From NCBI RefSeq assembly GCF_900099965.1, contig NZ_FNDJ01000026.1, forward strand, positions 62,001 through 126,000: a stretch of DNA of 64,000 nucleotides, read 5' to 3'. The DNA comes from Nonomuraea jiangxiensis. Lineage in GTDB: Bacteria > Actinomycetota > Actinomycetes > Streptosporangiales > Streptosporangiaceae. The position numbers were made by a program, and so were the translations under genes. Below the pieces are notes generated by a model. The model was given only the letters and a program-made list of their open reading frames with translations, had not been told where the DNA came from and did no database searches. Shown piece after piece: positions 40,933-49,082 of the stretch. Each line of letters starts with the position of its first letter. Position 1 is the stretch's first letter.

Positions 40933-42063
40933 TCACCGAGCCGGGTCCGGGGCGATCCGTTCCAGGATCGTCGCCGTGGCCAGCGCCCCGCCCGCGCACA
41001 TCGTGACGAGCGCGGTCGTCGAGTCCGAGCGTTCCAGCTCGTGCAGGGCCGTGGTGATCAGCCGCGCGCCGGTGGCGCCCACCGGGTGCCCGAGGGCTAT
41101 CGCACCGCCGTTCACGTTGACGCGGTCGAAGTCGGGCTCGTGCACGCTCGCCCAAGACAGCACGATCGACGCGAAAGCCTCATTAACCTCGAACCTGTCG
41201 AGGTCGCCCATCGTCATGCCGGCCGCCGCCAGCACCCTGGCCGTCGCGTCCACCGGCCCGTCCAGGTGGTAGTACGGCTCCGCCCCGACCAGCACCTGCG
41301 CCAGGATCCGCGCCCGGGGCCGCAGCCCGTGCCGCCGGGCCGCCTGCTCGCTCATCACCAGCACGGCGGCGGCGCCGTCGGAGATCTGCGAGGACGTGCC
41401 GGCGGTGTGCAGGCCGCCCTCGACGACGGGTTTGAGCCCGGCCAGCGTCTCGGTGCTCGTCTCCCGTAAACCCTGGTCCCGGCGCACGTCACCGACGGGC
41501 ACGATCTCGCGCTCGAACCGCCCGTCGGCCCACGCCTTGGCGGCCAGCCGCTGCGAGCGAGCCCCGAACCAGTCGAGCCGCTCCCGCGTCAGCCCGCGCC
41601 GCCGCGCGACCCGCTCCGCGGCGGTGAACTGGCCGGGCAGGTCGATGCTCCAGTCGTCCGGCTTCGGGCGCGCGGGCAGCACGTTGCTCCCGAGCGGCGC
41701 CCGGCTCATCATCTCGACGCCGCAGCCGACGCCGACCTCGATCACGCCGGCGCTGACCATCGCCGCCGCCAGGTGCACCGCCTGCTGCGAGGAGCCGCAC
41801 TGGGCGTCCACGGTGGTGACGCCCGCCTGGTACGGCAGCCCGGCATAGAGCCATGCGTACCGGCCGACGTGCCCGCCCTGCTCGCCCGCCTGGGTGACGC
41901 AGCCCGCGAAGACCTGGTCGACCGCCGCCGGGTCGATCCCCGACCGCTCGACCAGCCCGATGAGCGCCGTGGCGAGAACCTGTTGCGGCTTCAGACCGGC
42001 CAACTGGCCCGCCCGCTTGCCGATCGGAGTCCGTACCGCTTCGACGATCACGGGTGTGCCCAC
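40933..42063 (-). CDS. fadA5: Steroid 3-ketoacyl-CoA thiolase FadA5
   Basis: A 376-residue thiolase. Nucleophile Cys lies in DAQCGSSQQAVH (near 89), then NEAFAS, GHPVGATGARLI (active His) and the second Cys in MCAGG. Distinctive FadA5 blocks are present: LVGAEPYYHLDGPV, WASVHEPDFDRVNVNGGAIAL and LITTALHELERSD. FadA5 cleaves steroid-24-one-CoA intermediates in cholesterol side-chain beta-oxidation. GTG 42063 is chosen over 42069: GGAGG is 5 bp upstream and the start VGTPVIVEAVRTPIGKR parallels FadA5. Two operator-like sequences lie directly upstream. Confidence 0.92.
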   Translation of the reverse strand: MGTPVIVEAVRTPIGKRAGQLAGLKPQQVLATALIGLVERSGIDPAAVDQVFAGCVTQAGEQGGHVGRYAWLYAGLPYQAGVTTVDAQCGSSQQAVHLAAAMVSAGVIEVGVGCGVEMMSRAPLGSNVLPARPKPDDWSIDLPGQFTAAERVARRRGLTRERLDWFGARSQRLAAKAWADGRFEREIVPVGDVRRDQGLRETSTETLAGLKPVVEGGLHTAGTSSQISDGAAAVLVMSEQAARRHGLRPRARILAQVLVGAEPYYHLDGPVDATARVLAAAGMTMGDLDRFEVNEAFASIVLSWASVHEPDFDRVNVNGGAIALGHPVGATGARLITTALHELERSDSTTALVTMCAGGALATATILERIAPDPAR

Positions 42064-42071
42064 GGTCACCT

Positions 42072-42108
42072 CCAGAACGATGTACTGGCGTGACTGTAAC
42101 GCGTTCTA
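42072..42108. promoter_or_regulatory. KstR-type box and neighbouring pseudo-palindrome before fadA5
   Basis: TGTAACGCGTTCTA (42095-42108) fits TnnAACnnGTTnnA at all eight fixed positions. CCAGAACGATGTACTGG (42072-42088), a pseudo-palindrome sharing AGAACGATGTnCT with the site at 4606, lies between it and the start codon. The KstR box overlaps the stop codon of the upstream sigma-factor gene. Confidence 0.65.
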
Positions 42109-43098
42109 CTTTGCTGCGGAAGCCTCCAGCGTCTCCGGCAGCCCGAAGGGCTCGAACAGGCTCAGGTCGAAGAACATCCCCACGTGGCTGAGGCTCTCTC
42201 CGGAAAAAGTGAGCACCATGATCGCGAACTTCCGGTGCACGCCGTCGGTCCGGTAGTAGACGGCGAAGGCCGGCTGCCCGTTGGCGCCGATGGGGATCAG
42301 CCGGAGATCGCCGGCTCCTTTGGCCGGGCAGTGCGTCCTGGTGAGCTCCACGATCGCGTCCGGCCCCTGGTACCAGCCGACGAACGGCGGCATCTCCCAG
42401 ACCGCGTCCTTGGTGAACAGGTGCACCAGACTGTCGACGTCGTAGTTCTCGAACGCCGCCACGTAACGGTCGAGCTGGTCCCGCTGCTCCCGCGACAGCG
42501 GCTCCACCGGATCGTCCAGGCTCGGCGCGACCTCGTTGAGCTGGGCACGGGCGCGCTGCAGGATGCTGTTGACGGCCGCGGTGGAGGTGCCGACCGCCTC
42601 GGCCACCTCGGCCGCCCGCCACTTGAGCACGTCACGCAGGATCAGCACCGCCCGCTGCCGGGGCGGCAGGTGCTGCAGCGCCGCGATGAGCGCGAGCCTG
42701 ATGCTCTCGCGCGAGGTGACGATCGAGGCGGGGTCGTCGGCGCCGCCCACACCCGTCATCGCGTCCGGCACGGGCTCCAGCCACGGCACCTCGGCGTCAT
42801 ATGAGAGAGGGGCGTTCGCCTCGATGCTCGGCGCGCCCAGCCCGGTCGGCAGCGGCCGCCGGTTGCGGCTGTCGAGCGCGGTCAGGCACGCGGTGGTGGC
42901 GATGCGATAGAGCCACGTACGCAACGAGGAACGCCCCTCGAATCCGTCATAGGCGCGCCACGCGCGAAGGTAGGTCTCCTGGACGAGGTCCTCGGCGTCG
43001 TGCACCGACCCCATCATGCGGTAGCAGTGCGCCAGCAACTCCCGCCGCATCGGATCGGCCGCCTGGAGGAAGTCCTCATTCGTCGGCTTGTCGGTCAT
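42106..43098 (-). CDS. ECF sigma factor with SnoaL-like C-terminal domain (SigG/TIGR02960 type)
   Basis: A 330-residue sigma factor. Region 2 is at 20-85 (AHCYRMMGSVHDAEDLVQETYLRAW split across the helix), region 4 at 130-190 (LPPRQRAVLILRDVLKWRAAEVAEAVGTSTAAVNSILQRAR). The C-terminal about 130 residues are a SnoaL/NTF2-like domain (ENYDVDSLVHLFTKDAVWEMP, FVGWYQGPDAI) that regulates this class in place of a separate anti-sigma factor. No anti-sigma gene adjoins. It is 30 bp ahead of fadA5 on the same strand, so read-through could link the two. Confidence 0.9.
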   Translation of the reverse strand: MTDKPTNEDFLQAADPMRRELLAHCYRMMGSVHDAEDLVQETYLRAWRAYDGFEGRSSLRTWLYRIATTACLTALDSRNRRPLPTGLGAPSIEANAPLSYDAEVPWLEPVPDAMTGVGGADDPASIVTSRESIRLALIAALQHLPPRQRAVLILRDVLKWRAAEVAEAVGTSTAAVNSILQRARAQLNEVAPSLDDPVEPLSREQRDQLDRYVAAFENYDVDSLVHLFTKDAVWEMPPFVGWYQGPDAIVELTRTHCPAKGAGDLRLIPIGANGQPAFAVYYRTDGVHRKFAIMVLTFSGESLSHVGMFFDLSLFEPFGLPETLEASAAK

Positions 43099-43206
43099 AC
43101 CACCTGTATAGACGGCGCCACCGACAGACCGATGAATTCTTTACCTTCGACCGGTCAATCAGTGCGATGCACGCCCCTCGACGGGCGGCATCACCGCGGC
43201 GGGACC

Positions 43207-43237
43207 GCCCTCGCCCTGGCAGGGGCACGGCGAGGGC
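43207..43237 (-). terminator. Hairpin after the MDR oxidoreductase gene
   Basis: GCCCTCGCC (43207-43215) pairs perfectly with GGCGAGGGC (43229-43237) over a 13-nt loop, starting 23 bp beyond the stop of the minus-strand oxidoreductase. No U-tract. Confidence 0.45.
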
Positions 43238-43259
43238 GATCCCGGCCCGGCGCGCGTGG

Positions 43260-44207
43260 TCAGTGCGGGACCGTGACGACGATCTTGCCGGTGGTGCGGT
43301 TGGTCTCGCCGAGCTCGTGCGCCTTGGCCGTCTCCGCCAGCGGCAGCACGGCGGCGATCTCCGCCCGCAGCCGGCCCGCCTCCATCAGGGCGGCGAGCGC
43401 CCGCATCGCGGCGTGGTCCGGCTCCACCAGCATGGTCTCGGAACGGAGGCCCAGCTCGGCGACGGCCTCGGCGTGAACGCCGCGATCCAGCAGGCTGAGG
43501 ACGAGCGAGACGATCGTGCCGCCGGGGCGCAGGGTCCGCAGCGAGCGCGGCCCGTACTCGCCGCCGACGGTGTCGATCACGACGTCCACGTCCCGCACCA
43601 CTTCGGCGAAGTCCTGGGTCCGGTAGTCGACCAGCTCGTCGGCTCCCAGGCCGCGCAGGAAGTCGTGCTTGGCGGCGCTGGCCGTGCCGATCACGTAGGC
43701 GCCGCGCGCCTTGGCGATCTGCACCGCCAGGTGGCCCACCCCGCCCGCGGCGGCGTGAATGAGCACCCGCTGGCCCGCCCGCACGTCGGCCAAGTCCACG
43801 AGCGCCTGCCAGGCGGTCAGCCCGGCCAGCGGGACCGCCGCCGCCTGGACGTGGTCGACGCCCGCCGGCTTGCGTACGAAGTGCCGGGAGGGCGCCGTGA
43901 CGTACTCGGCGAACGAGCCGTGCCCCTGCGGGTACTTCAGCATGCCGAACACCTCGTCGCCCGGCCGGTAGAGGGCCTGCCCGACGCCCGAGGACTCGAC
44001 GACGCCGGAGACGTCGTAACCGAGCACGAACGGCGGCTGTCCCAGCATGCCGCCGGTCGCTCGGGTCTTCCAGTCGGTCGGGTTGAGCGAGGTCGCCTCC
44101 ACCCGTACCAGGACCTCCGTCGGGCCGGGGGTCGGCTTGTCGGCCTGTATCAAATGCAGCACGTCCGGGCCGCCGAGGGCGTCCTGGCTGATGGCGTTCA
44201 TCTTCAT
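43260..44207 (-). CDS. NADP-dependent MDR oxidoreductase (quinone-oxidoreductase-like)
   Basis: A 315-residue medium-chain reductase without zinc ligands: N-terminal barrel with EATSLNPTDWKTRATGG, GYDVSGVVESSG, and the NADPH fold HAAAGGVGHLAVQIAKARGA near residue 145. It follows kstR on the same strand with a 121-bp gap. Members reduce quinones or activated alkenes; a steroid enone substrate is possible only by location. Confidence 0.85.
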   Translation of the reverse strand: MKMNAISQDALGGPDVLHLIQADKPTPGPTEVLVRVEATSLNPTDWKTRATGGMLGQPPFVLGYDVSGVVESSGVGQALYRPGDEVFGMLKYPQGHGSFAEYVTAPSRHFVRKPAGVDHVQAAAVPLAGLTAWQALVDLADVRAGQRVLIHAAAGGVGHLAVQIAKARGAYVIGTASAAKHDFLRGLGADELVDYRTQDFAEVVRDVDVVIDTVGGEYGPRSLRTLRPGGTIVSLVLSLLDRGVHAEAVAELGLRSETMLVEPDHAAMRALAALMEAGRLRAEIAAVLPLAETAKAHELGETNRTTGKIVVTVPH

Positions 44208-44328
44208 GCCGTACAGCGTGCTCGGACCCGAGCCGGCGCGCGAGTGGCCCGAAGGTCAGGATGGGTAAAAATCGGGCCATGTCGGGCACGACGGCCGGAC
44301 CGGACGCCCTGTCAGTGAAGGAAGGGGC

Positions 44329-44928
44329 TCAGACGTCGGCGAGCAGCCGCGCGGACGCGGTCTCGATGCGCCGCTGGATCTGGTCGTAGGTGCGCCGGCC
44401 GCGCAGCATCTCCAGCAGCTCCTGCACCCACACGCTGGCCAGCGATCCCGCGAGGTCGAGCTGCTCCTCGGTGGCCTGGTCGATCGTCAGGCCGTCGGCC
44501 GAGACCCGCAGCAGCAGCCCCGTCATGCGGTCGCCGAACGGGGTCTGCACCTCGGCCATGATCAGCGACCGGATCAGCGCGTCGGCCAGCTCCGGCTCGC
44601 GCATCAGCCCGCGGGTCGCCCGCATCAGCACGTCGACCGCCCGGCTCGACGGCGTGGCCGCGCTCGGCGGGCGGCGCTCGATGCTGCTCTCCAGCAGGTC
44701 GAGCTCCTCGCCCACCACCGCCACGACCAGGTCCATCTTGGAGGGGAAATAGCGGTAGAGCGTGCCCAGCGCCACGCCCGCGCGCTCGGCCACGGTGCGC
44801 ATCTGCATGGCCTCGACCCCGCCGCGCGAGGCCAGCGCCGCGGCGGCCTGGACGATGCGCTTGCGGCGTTGGTGCTGGCTGCGCGTACGGACGCTGTGCC
44901 CGCCCGGTGGGGTGGAATGGGTCTCCAT
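44329..44928 (-). CDS. kstR: TetR-family regulator KstR
   Basis: A 199-residue TetR repressor. The DNA-binding domain QRRKRIVQAAAALASRGG, AMQMRTVAERAGVALGTLYRYFPSK (residues about 20-65) is very close to mycobacterial KstR, and the length fits. KstR represses cholesterol-uptake and upper-pathway genes and is released by 3-oxo-4-cholestenoyl-CoA-type ligands. ATG 44928 has GAGGGG just upstream; ATG 44982 would abut the operator-like sequence at 44983-44996. Flanked by the divergent fadD17-chsE-ltp2 operon, as expected for local control. Confidence 0.88.
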   Translation of the reverse strand: METHSTPPGGHSVRTRSQHQRRKRIVQAAAALASRGGVEAMQMRTVAERAGVALGTLYRYFPSKMDLVVAVVGEELDLLESSIERRPPSAATPSSRAVDVLMRATRGLMREPELADALIRSLIMAEVQTPFGDRMTGLLLRVSADGLTIDQATEEQLDLAGSLASVWVQELLEMLRGRRTYDQIQRRIETASARLLADV

Positions 44929-44982
44929 GGTCCCCTCGGGGTCGCTTGAGGGCGCGGCGATCGACGCGTGCGAGGTACGCAT

Positions 44983-44996
44983 AAGAACACGTTATC
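44983..44996. promoter_or_regulatory. Weak KstR-like site before kstR
   Basis: AAGAACACGTTATC has the AACnnGTT core of the KstR box but both outer positions differ (6 of 8 fixed positions). The location suggests autoregulation, as described for mycobacterial kstR. Confidence 0.45.
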
Positions 44997-45116
44997 TGAT
45001 TTCTCGACAACGCGGCTTGTTACTCGCCGGTCACAAACCAGCCGTATAGCCCCATGTCTACGGCATTACCGGCATATATCAATACTTGTCCGCGCGGGCG
45101 GCCACTGGACAGAGAT

Positions 45117-45160
45117 TAGAATGTGTTCTAGTTTGCCATTCGGCTGACCTAGCGCTTGCT
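45117..45160. promoter_or_regulatory. KstR-type and KstR2-like sites before fadD17 operon
   Basis: TAGAATGTGTTCTA (45117-45130) matches the KstR pattern at 7 of 8 fixed positions and is a near-perfect palindrome. ACCTAGCGCTTGCT (45147-45160) matches the KstR2 pattern at 9 of 10. GGAGGAG follows at 45163, directly before the ATG at 45173. The same pairing of motifs occurs before the P450. Confidence 0.6.
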
Positions 45161-45172
45161 GCTGGAGGAGCG

Positions 45173-46780
45173 ATGACCGCGAACACCCTCGCGTCCCTGC
45201 TTCTCGCCCGGGCCGAGGACGATCGACCTGGGCTGATGTTCGAGGACGCGACGTGGTCGTGGCGCGAGCACATCGCCGCCTGCCGTGCCGCCGGAGCCTG
45301 GCTGTCCGGTCGGGCCGCCCGCCCGCACGTCGGCGTGATCAGCGAGAACGTCCCCGAACTGGTCTTCCTCGTGGGCGCGGCGGCACTGGGCGGCCCCGTG
45401 GTGGTGGCACTGAACCCCACCCGATCGGTCGAGGAGCTGATCCGCGACGCCCGCGCGACCGACGTCGGATTGCTCCTGGCGGACGACCCGCACGCCGGGC
45501 TCGCCGGGCCGGTGGCGGCGGCGCTCGGACTGGAGGTCCTGCCCCTGTCCGCCGTGTCCCCCGGGCTCCTGGAGCCCGCCGGGCCGGCGGGCACGGTCGA
45601 GCCCGGTGATCTGGTGATGCTGATCTTCACCTCCGGCACCTCGGGCCGTCCCCGTGCCGTGCGCGTCACGCAGCGGAAGATCGCCGTCCCCGGGGAGAGC
45701 CTGGCGGCGTTCCTCACGCCCGAGGACGTCGTCTACTGCTCGATGCCGCTGTTCCACTCCGGCGCCCTGATGGCCGCCTACGCCCCCGCCGTCGCCTCGG
45801 GGGCCGCGCTGGCGCTGCGGCGGCGCTTCTCGGCCTCGGGACTGCTGCCCGACATCAGGCGCTACGGCTGTACGTATGCGCACTACGTGGGCAAGGCGCT
45901 CTCCTACGTCCTGGCCACCCCGGAACGCTCCGACGACGCCCGCAACCCGCTCAAGATCGCGTTCGGGAACGAGGGGAGCGCGGTGGCCACCAGGAGGTTC
46001 TCGGAGCGGTTCGGCTGCCTGGTGATCGACGCCTTCGGCTCCACCGAGACGGCCATCTCGCTCACCCCCGACCCCGCCGGGCCGCCGGGCTCGCTCGGCA
46101 GGCTGCCCGACGGGGTGCGGATCCTTGACCCGTTCACCGGGCGGCCCTGCCCGCCGGGCCTGATCGAGCACGGCCGGCTGCTCAACCCGGACGAGGCCGT
46201 CGGCGAGCTGGTCAACACGGCGGGGCTCGGGCTGTTCGACGGCTACTACAACGACCTGGAGGCGGACGCCGAGCGCATCAGGCAGGGCGCGTTCTGGTCC
46301 GGTGACCTGGCCTACGCCGACGCGGACGGCCACGTGTTCTTCGCCGGCCGGGGCACCGAACGCCTCCGCGTGGACGGCGAGAACCTGGCCGTGGCGCCCA
46401 TCGAGGCGGCGTTGCGGGAGTTCGCCGGGGTGGTGGAGGCGGCGGTGTACCCGGTGCCCGACGCGGCGGCCGGTGACCAGGTCATGGCGGCGCTCGTGCT
46501 GGAAGGGGCCTTCGACCCGGACGCGTTCCTGGCCTTCCTGACGTCCCGTCGCGATCTGGGAGCCAAGTCCTTACCCCGCTACATCCGGCTTTCCCGGCGG
46601 TTGCCCCTGACGCCTTCGCACAAGGTCATCAAGCGGGTGCTCGCCCGCGAGCGCTGGCGCGGCGCGGACCCGGTCTGGTGGCGTACCGCCGCCGGGCTCC
46701 GGCTCCTGACCGACGCGGACGTCAAGGGGATCGAGGAGGAGTTCGTACGGCACGGCAGGCAACACCTCTTGGAGACCTGA
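45173..46780 (+). CDS. fadD17: Steroid side-chain acyl-CoA synthetase, FadD17-like
   Basis: A 535-residue ANL-family ligase. The ATP loop is TSGTSGRPRAV near residue 153 (Arg replaces the usual Lys), then YCSMPLFHSGA, DAFGSTETAISLTP, GYYNDLEADAERI, the hinge SGDLAYADADG and RVDGENLAVAPIE, and a C-terminal Lys in THKVIK-like PSHKVIKRVL. Blocks LRRRFSASGLLPDIRRYG and YAHYVGKALSYVLATPE match FadD17, which activates C3/C5 steroid side-chain acids to CoA esters. ATG 45173 follows GGAGGAG. First gene of a six-gene coupled operon. Confidence 0.88.
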   Translation: MTANTLASLLLARAEDDRPGLMFEDATWSWREHIAACRAAGAWLSGRAARPHVGVISENVPELVFLVGAAALGGPVVVALNPTRSVEELIRDARATDVGLLLADDPHAGLAGPVAAALGLEVLPLSAVSPGLLEPAGPAGTVEPGDLVMLIFTSGTSGRPRAVRVTQRKIAVPGESLAAFLTPEDVVYCSMPLFHSGALMAAYAPAVASGAALALRRRFSASGLLPDIRRYGCTYAHYVGKALSYVLATPERSDDARNPLKIAFGNEGSAVATRRFSERFGCLVIDAFGSTETAISLTPDPAGPPGSLGRLPDGVRILDPFTGRPCPPGLIEHGRLLNPDEAVGELVNTAGLGLFDGYYNDLEADAERIRQGAFWSGDLAYADADGHVFFAGRGTERLRVDGENLAVAPIEAALREFAGVVEAAVYPVPDAAAGDQVMAALVLEGAFDPDAFLAFLTSRRDLGAKSLPRYIRLSRRLPLTPSHKVIKRVLARERWRGADPVWWRTAAGLRLLTDADVKGIEEEFVRHGRQHLLET

Positions 46781-47928
46781 TGGATTTCAACCTGGACGAG
46801 ACCCAGCAAGACCTGCGGAAGCTGGCGGCCGAGGTGCTGGCCAGGGACGGGGACCCCGGCGAGCGGTTGTGGCAGGCCGGGCTCATGAGCGTGTGCGTTC
46901 CCGAGGAGGCCGGCGGGGCCGGGCTCGGGCCGGTGGAGCTGGCCGTGGTGCTGCGGGAGGTGGGCGCCAGGGCGGCCGCGGCCGGTGCGCTGCCCGTGCT
47001 GGTGGGCACGCTGGCCCTGGCCCGCCATGGCACCCCTGAACAGCGACAACGCCTCGGGTCGGAGGAGGGAGGAGGGGCGGGGCTCGCGGTCGCGCTGCAC
47101 GAGCCCGGCCGGGCGCTGGCCGATCCGCCCTTGACGACCGCGCGGCGGACCGCCGACGGCTGGGCGCTGAACGGACGCAAGACCTCGGTTCCCTACCCGG
47201 CGCTGCCCCTGCTGGTCACCGCCGACGAAGGGCTGTTCCTCGTCGACCGGCCGCCTGGCGACCGGCCGCCCGTGGACCGGCCGCTCGGCGATCAGTCGCT
47301 CGGCGACCAGCCGTCGGGTGAGCGGTCGTTCGGCGAGCAGGGGACCGGTGGAGGCGGGGTCGGCGAGGTCGCCGGTGGTGCCGGGGTCGCCGGGGTCGCC
47401 GGGGTCGCGGTCAGCTCCGAGTACACCTCTACCGGCGAGCCCGCCGCCACGATCGTGCTCGACGGTGCCCCGGGCGAGCGGGTGGGCGGGGGTGAGGCGG
47501 TCGCCGGGGTGCGGCAGCTGTTCATGGCCGCCGTCGCCGCCCAGGCCAGCGGCGTGCTGGCAGGGGCTCTGCAGCTGACCACCGCCTACATCAAGGAGCG
47601 CAGGCAGTTCGGCCGGGCGCTGGCCGAGTTCCAGGCGGTGACCATGCAGATCGCCGACGTCTACATCGCCGGCCGGGCCCTGGACGTGGCCATGTGGTCG
47701 GCGGTGTGGCGGCTGGGCGAGGGGCTGCCCGCCGAACGGGACGTGGCGCTGGCTGCCTATCACGTGAGCGAGGCGGTCAAGGCCCTCTACACCTGCCAGC
47801 ACCTGCACGGGGGGCTGGGGCTGGACGTGACGTACCCGCTGCACCGCTATTTCGCGCAGGCCAGGCACCTGTCCCAGCTGCTCGGCGGCGCCGACGCCCA
47901 GCTCGACCTGATCGGAGCGCTCGTCTGA
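46780..47928 (+). CDS. chsE1: Acyl-CoA dehydrogenase ChsE1 (FadE28-like) with repeat-coded insertion
   Basis: A 382-residue subunit of a heteromeric acyl-CoA dehydrogenase. N-terminal helices (DFNLDETQQDLRKLAAEVL), middle barrel and C-terminal bundle with RRQFGRALAEFQAVTMQIAD and CQHLHGGLGLDVTYPLHRY are present. ChsE1-ChsE2 form an alpha2beta2 enzyme that desaturates the 3-carbon steroid side chain. Between the beta-strands LLVTADEGLFLVD and VAVSSEYTSTG sits an about 50-residue insertion coded by tandem repeats, which explains the excess over the usual about 340 residues. The gene starts on the last base of the fadD17 stop. Confidence 0.87.
   Translation: MDFNLDETQQDLRKLAAEVLARDGDPGERLWQAGLMSVCVPEEAGGAGLGPVELAVVLREVGARAAAAGALPVLVGTLALARHGTPEQRQRLGSEEGGGAGLAVALHEPGRALADPPLTTARRTADGWALNGRKTSVPYPALPLLVTADEGLFLVDRPPGDRPPVDRPLGDQSLGDQPSGERSFGEQGTGGGGVGEVAGGAGVAGVAGVAVSSEYTSTGEPAATIVLDGAPGERVGGGEAVAGVRQLFMAAVAAQASGVLAGALQLTTAYIKERRQFGRALAEFQAVTMQIADVYIAGRALDVAMWSAVWRLGEGLPAERDVALAAYHVSEAVKALYTCQHLHGGLGLDVTYPLHRYFAQARHLSQLLGGADAQLDLIGALV
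47245..47406 (+). repeat. 15-bp and 9-bp tandem repeats inside chsE1
   Basis: Six 15-bp units (47245-47334) code for pentapeptides DRPPG, DRPPV, DRPLG, DQSLG, DQPSG and ERSFG. A Gly-rich bridge leads to three perfect 9-bp units GCCGGGGTC (47380-47406) coding AGV. All periods are multiples of 3, so the frame is kept. Confidence 0.9.
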
Positions 47929-49082
47929 TGCTGATCGACCTGACCGACGGCCAACGCGCACTTCGCGACGAACTCCGCGAGTACTTCCGTACGTGCCTCT
48001 CCGGCGACGACCGCAGGAAGATCGGGGCGGACCCGTTCGGCGAGGCGTACATGGAGCACTGCCGCCGCCTCGGCCGGGACGGCAAGCTTGGCCTCGGCTG
48101 GCCCAAGGAATACGGCGGAGGCGGCTACGGCCCGCTGGAGCAGCAGATCTTCGCCAACGAGATAGCCCGGGCGGGCGTGCCGTACCCGATCATCACGGTG
48201 CAGACCGTGGGGCCCACGATCATGCAGTACGGCACCCAGGAGCAGAAGGACCTCTTCCTGCCGCGCATCCTCGCCGGGGAGTGCCACTTCGCGATCGGCT
48301 ACAGCGAGCCCGAGGCGGGCACGGACCTGGCCTCCCTGCGTACGACGGCGGTGCTCGACGGCGATCACTACGTGGTCAACGGCCAGAAGATCTTCACCAG
48401 CGGCGCGCACTACGCCCAGTACATCTGGCTGGCGGTCCGTACGAACCCCGAGGCCAAGAAGCACAAGGGCATCACCATGATGATCGCCGCCACCGACGAC
48501 CCCGGGTTCTCCTGGACGCCGATCGTCACCATGGACGGCCGCCACCACACGAACGCCACGTACTACTCCGACGTCCGCGTGCCGGTGAACATGGTGGTCG
48601 GCGAGGTGGACCGGGGCTGGGACCTGATCGTCAACCAGCTTAACCACGAACGCGTCACCCTCGGCCCGGCCGGGAACCTCGGCCAGACCTACGACCGCTT
48701 CCTCGCCTGGGCCCGCCGCACCGGGCTGGCGGAGCACCCGGACGTACGCCGGGCGCTGGCCAGGGTGTGGGCGGCCTTCCGCACGAACGAGCTGCTGAAC
48801 TGGCAGGTCGCCGCGAACATGGACCTCGGCTGGCTGGGCGCCCCCGACGCCTCGGCCACCAAGATCTACGGCTCCGAGCGGATGCAGGAGATCGGCAGGA
48901 TCGTCGGCGACGTCCTGGCCAGGTATGGCGACCCGGCGGACCCGGAGACGGCCGAGCTGCTGGAACGTACGGATGCCGGGGTCAAGGGAGGGGTGGTGCT
49001 GACGTTCGGCGGCGGCGTGAACGAGGTGCAGCGGGAGCTGATCGCGATGCTCGGCCTGGGCCTGCCGAGGCCGCCGCGATGA
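47928..49082 (+). CDS. chsE2: Acyl-CoA dehydrogenase ChsE2 (FadE29-like)
   Basis: A 384-residue dehydrogenase with the FAD/substrate blocks CHFAIGYSEPEAGTDLASL, VNGQKIFTSGAHYAQYIWL, HKGITMMIAA and RHHTNATYYSDVRVP, the helix NQLNHERVTLGPAG and a C-terminal GGVNEVQRELIAMLGLGLPR. It pairs with ChsE1 to form the side-chain dehydrogenase acting on 3-oxo-pregn-4-ene-20-carboxyl-CoA. It overlaps chsE1 by one base (TGATG) and chsH2 by four. Confidence 0.9.
   Translation: MLIDLTDGQRALRDELREYFRTCLSGDDRRKIGADPFGEAYMEHCRRLGRDGKLGLGWPKEYGGGGYGPLEQQIFANEIARAGVPYPIITVQTVGPTIMQYGTQEQKDLFLPRILAGECHFAIGYSEPEAGTDLASLRTTAVLDGDHYVVNGQKIFTSGAHYAQYIWLAVRTNPEAKKHKGITMMIAATDDPGFSWTPIVTMDGRHHTNATYYSDVRVPVNMVVGEVDRGWDLIVNQLNHERVTLGPAGNLGQTYDRFLAWARRTGLAEHPDVRRALARVWAAFRTNELLNWQVAANMDLGWLGAPDASATKIYGSERMQEIGRIVGDVLARYGDPADPETAELLERTDAGVKGGVVLTFGGGVNEVQRELIAMLGLGLPRPPR

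Noticed and set aside
45173..45230. Missing P-loop Lys in FadD17 (TSGTSGRPRA) as a sign of inactivation
   Set aside because: The C-terminal catalytic Lys and all other motifs are intact, and Lys/Arg exchange at this loop position is tolerated in ANL enzymes.
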